Shown here: in pieces, positions 1 to 5,604 of the stretch
How positions within the stretch are numbered: position 1 is the stretch's first letter
Layout of the letters: each line of letters begins with the position of its first letter
Origin: JAADHY01 sp964428935
Lineage (GTDB): Bacteria > Planctomycetota > Planctomycetia > Planctomycetales > Planctomycetaceae
DNA length: 8,405 bases
Reading direction: 5' to 3'
Assembly: GCA_964428935.1 (NCBI GenBank)
Contig: CAYSAG010000225.1
Span: 1-8,405, forward strand
Position numbers and translations under genes: made by a program
Notes under the pieces: generated by a model
Databases searched by the model: none
The model's input: the letters and a program-made list of their open reading frames with translations, nothing else
Told to the model about the DNA's origin: nothing

Positions 1-19
1 TGAGTCCCAACTTTTCGGC

Positions 20-45
20 GTGACACAGCACTAGTGCTTCGTCAC
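20..45. repeat. Palindrome of two GTGAC-N3-GCACTAG sites
   Basis: A 26-base dyad. The outer arms are GTGAC (20-24) and GTCAC (41-45), and the core AGCACTAGTGCT (27-38) is a perfect 12-base palindrome; only the two-base pairs 25-26 and 39-40 break the symmetry. Read on each strand it gives one copy of the 15-base motif GTGAC-N3-GCACTAG, the two sharing the central CTAG. A third copy lies at 127-141. It could be a dimeric regulator site or part of a dispersed repeat; the sequence alone does not decide. Confidence 0.6.
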
Positions 46-78
46 AAGGCCAAGTTGCGGTGGCGTCGCTCGTGTCGC

Positions 79-93
79 CCCGACATTGTCGGG
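79..93. repeat. Short hairpin CCCGACA-T-TGTCGGG
   Basis: Seven-base arms CCCGACA and TGTCGGG are separated by one base, so as RNA it would fold as a 5-bp stem with a 5-base loop. No T-tract follows on either strand, which argues against an ordinary intrinsic terminator. It sits between the first two and the third copy of the GTGAC-N3-GCACTAG motif and may belong to the same repeat-rich block. Confidence 0.45.
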
Positions 94-126
94 CTCAAGC
101 CAAGGTATTCACTCCATATCTCCGGT

Positions 127-141
127 GTGACATGGCACTAG
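127..141 (+). repeat. Third copy of GTGAC-N3-GCACTAG
   Basis: This single site matches all twelve fixed positions of the motif found twice in the palindrome at 20-45, with a different middle triplet (ATG against ACA and GAA). It lies 82 bases to the right of the palindrome. Free variation of the three middle bases with complete conservation of both flanks looks like a bipartite recognition site or a conserved repeat end. Confidence 0.5.
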
Positions 142-172
142 CCCGGATTACTCATGAATCACACGAAGCCGC

Positions 173-210
173 AGCGTAAGCGAGGCACGGCTACTTCGCT
201 AACGCTTCGG
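173..210. repeat. Inverted pair of TCGCTWACGCTKCGG
   Basis: AGCGTAAGCGA (173-183) and TCGCTAACGCT (196-206) are inverted copies with one mismatch. Extending outward, the minus-strand reading of the left copy (183 back to 169) and the plus-strand reading of the right copy (196-210) agree at 13 of 15 positions of TCGCTWACGCTKCGG. An overlapping perfect inverted repeat, CGAGGCACG (181-189) with CGTGCCTCG (226-234), extends the dyad to the right. I have the impression that closely similar strings are dispersed in planctomycete genomes, but I cannot verify that here. Confidence 0.5.
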
Positions 211-316
211 GTCAGTGTTTTGCATCGTGCCTCGGACGTCCCCCTACCTCATGAACAGTCCGGGTTAGGGGAGCGGCCGCTCGACAACGAACGTTCCAGT
301 GGCTGTTCGAGCTTGG

Positions 317-607
317 TTACGAGCCCTTGCCTTTGGACGGCCGCGGAATCAACCCCTTCTGCAAGTCCTCGACCACCGCCGCCAGAATAGCCGGGTCGCC
401 GCTTTGAACGACGTGCCGCACTCGGCTCTCGGGAACGTTGAGCCGCCGCATGATTTTCTCGGCCTGCTCCCACAAGCGGGCCTTCTTTTTCCCCTCGGCC
501 AGAAACAGACTGGTGACCAGTTCGCTCAAACGCTGCTCGTCAATCTGGTCCCGGTTCTCGTAGTAGCGGCGAATGACTTCCTTCTGGTAGGGAGTGTAGT
601 CTCTCAT
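317..607 (-). CDS. Conserved-looking 96-aa helical protein, function unknown
   Basis: I do not recognise a named family. The 96-residue product is soluble, with no signal peptide or membrane segment, and is strongly charged. It reads as three or four helices: residues 5-20 (PYQKEVIRRYYENRDQ), 21-38, 40-56 (KKKARLWEQAEKIMRR), and a C-terminal helical part around 70-85, followed by a basic disordered tail (RPSKGKGS). There are no Cys or His clusters and no catalytic motif. The ATG at 607 is chosen because a purine-rich GAGAAGAAG stretch lies upstream and the compact domain starts there. An in-frame GTG at 661 would add 18 arginine-rich residues only 9 bases after the gcvT stop, without a good ribosome binding site. 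It follows gcvT by 63 bp on the same strand and is probably co-transcribed. Similar short proteins seem familiar from planctomycetes, but that is an impression. Confidence 0.75.
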   Translation of the reverse strand: MRDYTPYQKEVIRRYYENRDQIDEQRLSELVTSLFLAEGKKKARLWEQAEKIMRRLNVPESRVRHVVQSGDPAILAAVVEDLQKGLIPRPSKGKGS

Positions 608-670
608 GTCGCTTCTTCTCGGAGCAACAGCGTCTTGCCCGCGGTCTCGACCACCCGACACAGGTCCGGG

Positions 671-1762
671 TCAACTTTTCGCGGTCCGCTTGTAGAACGG
701 CAGGCCTACGACTCGAGCCGACTCGCGCTTGCCGCGAATGTCCACGGACAGCAGGATGCCCGGCGAGCTGATCGGGACGGGAACGTAGGCCATGGCAATC
801 GATTGCTGCAGAGTCGGCGAGAACGTTCCCGACGTCACCACACCGACCTGTTGATCTTTCAGCAAGACCGGCGTTCCTTCGCGAGCAATGCGGCGGGTCT
901 CCAAGACCAGCCCCACCCGCTTTTGCTCCGGCCCCGCCTCTTTGATTCGCACCAAAGCGTCTCGTCCGATGAAGTTCCCAGCGTCCAGCTTGACGGCGAA
1001 ATCGAGTCCGGCGGTGAACGGATCGATCTGCTCGGTCAGCTCGTGACCGTAGAGCGGCATGCCGGCCTCCAGACGCAGCGTGTCGCGGGCGCCGAGCCCG
1101 CAAGGCAGCAGCCCCTCGGGCTGCCCCATGTCGATCAAAGCCTGCCACAGGTCCAAAGCTTTTTCCGCCGGCAGAATGACTTCAAACCCGTCTTCTCCCG
1201 TGTAGCCGGTCCGACTGACGACGGCCGGACTGTCCAAGACACGCGTCTCCAGGCACCAGTAGTACTTCAGCTGCGAAATGTCGTCCGCCACCAGCGGCTT
1301 CAGAATGGCTTCGGCCTTCGGGCCCTGCACCGCTACCATGAAGCGGTCCTGGGTGACGTCGCGTGTAATGACGTCGAACGGGTGGTGGTGCTGTTCGATC
1401 CAGTGCAAGATTTTCTGGCGGTTCGACGCGTTGACGACGAGCAGGTACTCGGACTGCAGCCGGTAGACCAACACGTCGTCCAGGATTCCGCCGGAAGGGT
1501 TCGTGACCAGGGCGTAGCGGACGCGTCCCGGAACCATGCTCTTGACGTTGTTCGTCAGCAGGTAGTCCAAGAACCGGCGGGCGTCGCTTCCCTCGAACAA
1601 AATTCGTCCCATGTGAGCGATGTCGAAAATGCCGGCCGCACACCGCACGGCGTTGTGTTCGTCAACGATCGACCGGTACTGAACCGGCATGTGCCAGCCG
1701 GCAAACTCGGCCATCCTGGCCCCATTCTGAACGTGCCACTCATGGCAAGGCGTCTGGAGCAT
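671..1762 (-). CDS. gcvT: Glycine cleavage system T protein (aminomethyltransferase)
   Basis: A 363-residue protein of normal length for GcvT. It takes the aminomethyl group carried on lipoyl-GcvH, releases ammonia and forms 5,10-methylene-tetrahydrofolate in the cytoplasm. Visible family marks are the N-terminal MAEFAGWHMPVQY (17-29), FDIAHMGRI (46-54), NPSGGILDDVLVYR (88-101) with Asp96 at the place of the catalytic aspartate of known T proteins, VAVQGPKAEAIL (144-154), RTGYTGEDGFEV (184-195), GLGARDTLRLEAGMPLYGHE (222-241), IGRDAL (265-270) and the C-terminal barrel motif TSGTFSPTLQQSIAMAYV (310-327). The ATG at 1762 begins the family's usual N terminus and has GGGGAA about 7 bases upstream; an in-frame TTG at 1903 would add 47 arginine-rich residues with no family match. 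gcvH and gcvP are absent from the window. It lies 154 bp behind sdhB, across a terminator-like hairpin. Confidence 0.96.
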   Translation of the reverse strand: MLQTPCHEWHVQNGARMAEFAGWHMPVQYRSIVDEHNAVRCAAGIFDIAHMGRILFEGSDARRFLDYLLTNNVKSMVPGRVRYALVTNPSGGILDDVLVYRLQSEYLLVVNASNRQKILHWIEQHHHPFDVITRDVTQDRFMVAVQGPKAEAILKPLVADDISQLKYYWCLETRVLDSPAVVSRTGYTGEDGFEVILPAEKALDLWQALIDMGQPEGLLPCGLGARDTLRLEAGMPLYGHELTEQIDPFTAGLDFAVKLDAGNFIGRDALVRIKEAGPEQKRVGLVLETRRIAREGTPVLLKDQQVGVVTSGTFSPTLQQSIAMAYVPVPISSPGILLSVDIRGKRESARVVGLPFYKRTAKS

Positions 1763-1828
1763 TGAGTGTTCCCCGGTTCGTTTCTTCAGACCACCATCCC
1801 GCACTCGACTAGCGGACGAAGGCAAGCG

Positions 1829-1862
1829 AAAGAGACGGCAGCGCGGGACGACCGCGCCGCCG
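1829..1862 (-). terminator. Candidate intrinsic terminator after sdhB
   Basis: On the minus strand, bases 1862 to 1852 (CGGCGGCGCGG) pair with 1846 to 1836 (CCGCGCTGCCG) around the 5-base loop TCGTC. This gives an 11-bp GC-rich stem with one G-U wobble, followed at once by TCTCTTT (1835 to 1829). On the plus strand the wobble becomes an A-C mismatch and no T-run follows, so the element favours minus-strand transcripts, as expected for the end of the sdh operon. The T-tract is interrupted by two Cs, so termination may be partial. Confidence 0.5.
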
Positions 1863-1878
1863 GCAGAGAGCCGTTGAC

Positions 1879-1894
1879 GTCGGCACCTGCCGAC
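1879..1894 (-). repeat. GTCGGCA/TGCCGAC inverted repeat after sdhB
   Basis: Perfect 7-base arms with a 2-base centre lie 23 bases after the sdhB stop codon. Folded with a realistic loop this is a 5-bp stem and 6-base loop. No T-tract follows it on the minus strand. It may stabilise the 3' end of the sdh message together with the larger hairpin at 1836-1862. Confidence 0.35.
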
Positions 1895-1916
1895 ACCGCT
1901 CAAGACGCCAGTTTAG

Positions 1917-2669
1917 CTACGCGAACAGGGCCTTGAAATACTCGCGGTTCAATCTGGCGATGTTTTCCACGGAAACGCCCTCGGGACACGCTGCCTCGCA
2001 TTCGTAAGTGTTTGTGCACGCACCGAATCCTTCGGCGTCCATCTGCTCGACCATTTTCAGCACGCGCTCATGCCGCTCCACCTGTCCCTGCGGCAACAGA
2101 GCCAGATGAGAAACCTTGGCGCTGACGAACAGCATGGCCGACGCATTCTTGCAGGCGGCCACACAGGCCCCGCAGCCGATGCACGCAGCGGCGTCCAAAG
2201 CCTTCTCGGCCACTTCCTTGGCAATCGGAATCGTGTTCGCTTCGGGGGCCTGCCCGGTGTTGACCGACACGTACCCGCCGGCGGCGATGATTCGGTCGAA
2301 CGCCGAGCGGTCGACGATCAAGTCCTTGATGACGGGAAAGGCCGCTGCGCGAAACGGTTCAATCACCAGCGTGTCGCCGTCCTTGAAGTGCCTCATGTAA
2401 AGCTGGCAGGTGGTGGTCCGTCGGTTGGGTCCGTGAGGCTGGCCGTTGATGACCAGGCCGCAACAGCCGCAAATTCCCTCGCGGCAGTCGTGCTCGAACG
2501 CCACCGGCTCCTCGCCCTGTTCCAGCAACTGTTCGTTGAGCATGTCGAGCATTTCCAGGAAGGACATGTCGGGCGACACGTCCTTCAGCTGGTACACGCG
2601 AAACTCACCGGGCTGGTCCGGACCGGCCTGCCGCCAAATCTTCAGCGTCAGGTTCAGCGTGTTGCTCAT
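1917..2669 (-). CDS. sdhB: Succinate dehydrogenase iron-sulfur subunit
   Basis: A 250-residue SdhB that passes electrons from the flavin of SdhA to the membrane quinone site. The N-terminal ferredoxin-like domain has CREGICGCCG (62-71) plus Cys88, giving the [2Fe-2S] ligands Cys62, Cys67, Cys70 and Cys88. The C-terminal helical domain has CIGCGACVAAC (163-173) and CTNTYECEAACPEG (218-231). By the family pattern Cys163, 166, 169 and 228 hold [4Fe-4S], and Cys173, 218 and 224 hold [3Fe-4S]. All ligands are present. The extra Cys69 is not a usual ligand. The start ATG shares one base with the sdhA stop (TAATG), with AGGAG about 9 bases upstream, so translation is probably coupled and the two subunits made in balance. 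The close of the chain (ARLNREYFKALFA) looks complete. Confidence 0.98.
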   Translation of the reverse strand: MSNTLNLTLKIWRQAGPDQPGEFRVYQLKDVSPDMSFLEMLDMLNEQLLEQGEEPVAFEHDCREGICGCCGLVINGQPHGPNRRTTTCQLYMRHFKDGDTLVIEPFRAAAFPVIKDLIVDRSAFDRIIAAGGYVSVNTGQAPEANTIPIAKEVAEKALDAAACIGCGACVAACKNASAMLFVSAKVSHLALLPQGQVERHERVLKMVEQMDAEGFGACTNTYECEAACPEGVSVENIARLNREYFKALFA

Positions 2670-4600
2670 TACTTGTAGCTCCTCGCCGTCAGAGGCACCT
2701 CTTCAAACGTCAACGGTTCCTTGTGCAAGGTCGGCTCTTCCCCGACGCCGTTGAATTCCCACGCTGCGACGTAACAGAAGTTCTCGTCGTCGCGCAAGGC
2801 TTCGTTGTCTTCCGTTTGGTACTCCTCGCGGAAGTGTCCGCCGCACGATTCGTTTCGGTGCAGGGCGTCGATGACCATCAGTTCGGCGAACTCCAAAAAG
2901 TCCGCCACCCGGCCAGCGTACTCCAGACACTGATTCAAGCTCTGACCGTTTCCGACCACCTTCACCGACCGCCAGAACCGCTCCCGCAGCTCCCGAATCT
3001 GCTCGCGTGCCTCCTGCAGCCCCTGAGCGTTTCGAGCCATGCCGCACTTGTCCCACAGGATTTGGCCCAGCTCGCGGTGAAGCTTCGTCGGGCTCTCGTC
3101 GCCGCCCACTTCCAGCAGCTTCTGCAAGAACTGCTCGGTCTGACGCACCGCGTCGCGGAACGGCGCCTCGTCGCCGCTGACGGGAGGCAGCTTGGCCGTC
3201 GCCAAGTGGTCGCCGATTGTGTACGGAATGATGAAGTACCCGTCCGCCAATCCTTGCATCAGTGCGCTGGCGCCCAACCGGTTGGCCCCGTGGTCGGAAA
3301 AGTTCGCTTCGCCCAACACAAACAGTCCCGGAATGGTGCTTTGCAGGTGGTAGTCGACCCACAGGCCTCCCATGGTGTAGTGCGGAGCGGGGTAGATTCG
3401 CATGGGCACTTCGTACGGGTTCTCGCCCGTAATCTTCTCGTACATTTCGAACAGGTTGCCGTACTTGCTGCGAATCACGTCGACGCCGTCCCGCTGAATG
3501 GCGTCGCGAAAATCGAGGTACACGGCCACGCGAGTTGGTCCCACGCCGTAGCCGGCGTCGCACCGTTCCTTGGCTGCGCGCGAAGCCACGTCACGCGGAA
3601 CCATGTTCCCGTACGTGGGGTACCGCCGCTCCAAGTAGTAGTCGCGTTCTTCTTCCGGAATGTCGTTCGGGTGTCGCGTGTCGCCGGCCTTTTTCGGAAC
3701 CCACACTCGCCCGTCGTTCCGCAAACTCTCGCTCATCAGCACCAACTTCGACTGGTGCTCGCTGGTGCGCGGAATGCACGTCGGGTGAATCTGCGTGAAA
3801 CACGGGTTGGCGAAGAACGCTCCACGCTTGTGACAGCGCCAGGCCGCGTTCACGTTGCAGGCCTTCGCGTTGGTCGACAGGTAGAAGACATTGCTGTAGC
3901 CGCCGGTGCAGAGCACCACGGCGTGCGCCGTGTGTGCCTCGATTCGTCCCGTCACCAGGTCCCGGGTGACGATGCCGCGGGCGCACCCGTCGACGACCAC
4001 CAAGTCCATCATTTCGTGGCGCGTGAAGAGCTTCACCTGCCCGCGGTGAACCTGCCGCATGAGCGCCCCGTACGCTCCCAGCAGCAGTTGCTGACCCGTC
4101 TGCCCGCGGCAGTAGAAGGTTCGCGAGACCAACGCTCCGCCGAACGTCCGGTTGGCCAGCAAACCACCGTACTCGCGGGCGAATGGAACCCCCTGAGCCA
4201 CGCAGTGGTCAATGATGTGGTCGCTGATCTGAGCCAGCCGGTAGACGTTCGCTTCGCGGCTGCGGAAGTCACCCCCTTTGACCGTGTCGTAAAACAAACG
4301 CCAAATGCTGTCGCCGTCGTTCGGGTAGTTCTTGGTGGCGTTGATTCCGCCTTGAGCGGCGATGCTGTGAGCGCGGCGGGGACTGTCCTGAATGCAAAAC
4401 GACTTCACATTGTAGCCCAGCTCGGCCAACGATGCCGCCGCCGAAGCTCCCGCCAGCCCCGTCCCCACCACAATAATGTCGTACTTTCGCTTGTTGTTCG
4501 GACTGACCAGCTTCAGCTCGTTCCGGCAGCGGTCCCACTTCTCCTGGATCGGCCCGTCTGGAACCTTCGGGTTGAGCGTGCCTTCTTTGACCTGGACCAT
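2669..4600 (-). CDS. sdhA: Succinate dehydrogenase flavoprotein subunit
   Basis: A 643-residue SdhA/FrdA-type flavoprotein that oxidises succinate to fumarate on the cytoplasmic face. The dinucleotide fold DIIVVGTGLAGASAA (41-55) carries GxGxxG at 46-51. RRAHSIAAQGGINA (75-88) holds His78, the expected covalent FAD attachment residue. Active-site candidates are His272 (IHPTC), Arg336 (VPRDVASR), His407 (PHYTMGG) and Arg441 (GANRLGASAL), matching the family's substrate and proton-transfer residues. The C-terminal segment NESCGGHFREEYQTEDNEA (583-601) followed by LRDDENF resembles the longer non-proteobacterial type known from Bacteroidetes and relatives rather than E. coli SdhA; that placement is from memory. 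The ATG at 4600 has GGAG about 10 bases upstream. It follows sdhC by 53 bp and overlaps sdhB by one base. Succinate oxidation is favoured over fumarate reduction by habit of annotation only; sequence does not settle direction. Confidence 0.98.
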   Translation of the reverse strand: MVQVKEGTLNPKVPDGPIQEKWDRCRNELKLVSPNNKRKYDIIVVGTGLAGASAAASLAELGYNVKSFCIQDSPRRAHSIAAQGGINATKNYPNDGDSIWRLFYDTVKGGDFRSREANVYRLAQISDHIIDHCVAQGVPFAREYGGLLANRTFGGALVSRTFYCRGQTGQQLLLGAYGALMRQVHRGQVKLFTRHEMMDLVVVDGCARGIVTRDLVTGRIEAHTAHAVVLCTGGYSNVFYLSTNAKACNVNAAWRCHKRGAFFANPCFTQIHPTCIPRTSEHQSKLVLMSESLRNDGRVWVPKKAGDTRHPNDIPEEERDYYLERRYPTYGNMVPRDVASRAAKERCDAGYGVGPTRVAVYLDFRDAIQRDGVDVIRSKYGNLFEMYEKITGENPYEVPMRIYPAPHYTMGGLWVDYHLQSTIPGLFVLGEANFSDHGANRLGASALMQGLADGYFIIPYTIGDHLATAKLPPVSGDEAPFRDAVRQTEQFLQKLLEVGGDESPTKLHRELGQILWDKCGMARNAQGLQEAREQIRELRERFWRSVKVVGNGQSLNQCLEYAGRVADFLEFAELMVIDALHRNESCGGHFREEYQTEDNEALRDDENFCYVAAWEFNGVGEEPTLHKEPLTFEEVPLTARSYK

Positions 4601-4653
4601 CGAGCAGACTCCGGTGTGTTAGTCGGCCAACCTGAGCACGTCGCGAACGCCGG

Positions 4654-5331
4654 CTAGAACGTTTCCATTGTTGCCCACGCCCAAATCGGCAAACTGGCGA
4701 AGCCGACGGCCACTACAACAGCGAAAACGATCCCCAGAAACTCGATCACCGGCGTGTACTTGGGGTGGTTCAGCCCCAACGATTGAAAGGCGCTGGCGAA
4801 ACCGTGCGACAAGTGCAGACCCAGGATGACGGCCCCCACAATGTAAACGAACGCCGTCAGCGGGTCCGTCAGCAGAATCCGAGCTTTTTCGAACGGCTCC
4901 TTGCCGGCCGTGGCCTCGTGCAGCCAAATGCTGAAGCGAAACTCGGACAGGTGCAGCAACAGGAACACCAGCACAATCAGGCCCGAGACGAACATCCATG
5001 TTTCGGGCGGCTTGACCAGAATCGACGGGTCTTTCTTCGACCGGTACAGCGAGTACTGAACGGGCCGAGCCGCCTGGTTGCCCTGCGTGAGCACGAACGC
5101 CAGGACAATGTGTAGCACAAAAATCACCAGCAGAATCAGCTCGGCCACCAGCACGAAAATTTCGTGCGAGTGCAACGTGTGAGCGTAGTTGTTAAACGCC
5201 TCTTCCCCGGCGTACAGCAGCAAGTTCCCTCCCAGGTGCACCGTCAGGAAGCCGCACAGGAGCAACCCCGTGATTCCCATGACAAACTTCTTCCCGACGG
5301 TGGTCGAAAGGCCTTTGACCAGCCAGTTCAC
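4654..5331 (-). CDS. sdhC: Succinate dehydrogenase cytochrome b558-type subunit
   Basis: A 225-residue membrane anchor and haem protein of the single-subunit, five-helix type. Hydrophobic segments lie at about 15-39, 57-81, 112-130, 157-180 and 195-218. His32 (TVHLGGN), His74 (VLHIVLA), His127 (LLHLSEF) and His173 (GLHLSHGF) sit one per helix in the first four segments, the spacing of the two bis-histidine haems of the Bacillus/Wolinella-type SdhC. That type usually serves menaquinone, which is inference here. The start is GTG at 5331, giving the usual short basic N terminus MNWLVKGLSTTVGKKFVMGITG; an AAAGGG stretch lies about 8 bases upstream. The nearby ATG at 5347 is out of frame. It is the first gene of the sdhCAB operon, and no separate sdhD exists, as expected for this type. 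Confidence 0.95.
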   Translation of the reverse strand: MNWLVKGLSTTVGKKFVMGITGLLLCGFLTVHLGGNLLLYAGEEAFNNYAHTLHSHEIFVLVAELILLVIFVLHIVLAFVLTQGNQAARPVQYSLYRSKKDPSILVKPPETWMFVSGLIVLVFLLLHLSEFRFSIWLHEATAGKEPFEKARILLTDPLTAFVYIVGAVILGLHLSHGFASAFQSLGLNHPKYTPVIEFLGIVFAVVVAVGFASLPIWAWATMETF

Positions 5332-5604
5332 CGACGTGCCCTTTCATCAAACTCGCCTAGAACCCCCCCAAAGAAGCATCAGCTTGGCCGTCATTATGCG
5401 ACGCCGCGCAGACGAATGCAACCAACCGCGCGGCACCGGCTTCGTCCGCCACTGGCGGCCCTGGGGCTCTGCGGAAAACCGTGCTGTGCAGGCCATTCCG
5501 TCGCTGCTGGCCGGTCGGTAAGATGAAAGCACAGGACCCAAGCCCAGGCTGACCCGAGGCCCGGCTTCACCGCTTTTCGACAACGTCCACAGCGGTTCGG
5601 CTCC
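5332..5604. other. Divergent intergenic spacer, sdhC and VWA gene
   Basis: This 273-base spacer separates the two divergent transcription units and must hold both promoters. A sigma70-like site pointing to sdhC is listed at 5393-5421. A run of seven Cs (5363-5369; G7 in the sdhC leader) and a small hairpin CCGCC-ACT-GGCGG (5446-5458) are the other visible structures. For the plus-strand gene I see no convincing promoter; TAAGAT at 5519-5524 is the nearest -10 resemblance but has no matching -35. Small open frames here lack start signals and are not called. Confidence 0.55.
5393..5421 (-). promoter_or_regulatory. Candidate sigma70-like promoter of sdhCAB
   Basis: On the minus strand, TTGCAT (5421-5416) and CATAAT (5398-5393) are separated by exactly 17 bases. 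The -10 box matches TATAAT at five of six positions and the -35 box has the TTG core. Transcription would begin near 5386 and leave a leader of about 55 bases before the sdhC GTG. It is the best such pair in a GC-rich spacer, but planctomycete promoters are poorly defined. Confidence 0.4.

Larger units (their letters stand above)
1..316. other. Gene-free, repeat-rich intergenic segment
   Basis: No convincing coding region is seen here. The only open frames are short, begin without a ribosome binding site and run into the opposite strand of the 96-residue gene that starts at 607. The segment holds several short inverted and direct repeats, listed separately: a palindrome at 20-45, a related half-site at 127-141, a hairpin at 79-93, an inverted pair around 173-210, a 9-base inverted repeat (181-189 with 226-234), and a 12-base perfect palindrome GAGCGGCCGCTC at 271-282. 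It is downstream of the minus-strand gene cluster, so some of these may act at transcript 3' ends, but none is followed by a clear T-tract on the minus strand. The density of dyads suggests a mosaic of small interspersed repeats; that is inference. Confidence 0.6.
1763..1916 (-). other. sdhB-gcvT spacer, likely holding gcvT leader
   Basis: The 154-base spacer carries two hairpins, at 1879-1894 and 1836-1862, described separately. The part after the second hairpin (1763-1828) would hold the gcvT promoter if it has its own, but I see no confident -35/-10 pair. I looked for the conserved cores of a glycine riboswitch, a common gcv leader, and did not find them. Confidence 0.5.

Noticed and set aside
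241..282. Terminator for the minus-strand cluster built from CCCCTA/TAGGGG and GAGCGGCCGCTC
   Set aside because: The first dyad has a 6-bp stem with a 19-base loop, the second only a 4-bp stem as RNA, and neither is followed by a T-tract on the minus strand.
608..661. GTG start at 661 for the 96-residue protein
   Set aside because: It has no upstream Shine-Dalgarno match, would leave only 9 bases after gcvT and adds a basic, disordered-looking stretch. It cannot be fully excluded.
299..1765. 488-codon open frame on the plus strand opposite gcvT and the small gene
   Set aside because: It spans two real minus-strand genes and their spacer, has no ribosome binding site at its start and gives a composition typical of an antisense shadow.
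1763..1903. N-terminal extension of GcvT from a TTG at 1903
   Set aside because: The extra 47 residues are arginine-rich, match nothing in the family and would be encoded by the terminator-like hairpin region. The ATG at 1762 has the usual GcvT N terminus and a ribosome binding site.
1763..1916. Glycine riboswitch ahead of gcvT
   Set aside because: The spacer was read on the minus strand for the conserved purine-rich cores and tandem aptamer layout; none is present and the length is taken up by two simple hairpins.
2723..4657. 644-codon open frame on the plus strand opposite sdhA
   Set aside because: It mirrors sdhA, whose catalytic and FAD motifs are complete. The antisense translation has no recognisable domain and is rich in V, R, H and Q, as expected from GC-rich codon bias.
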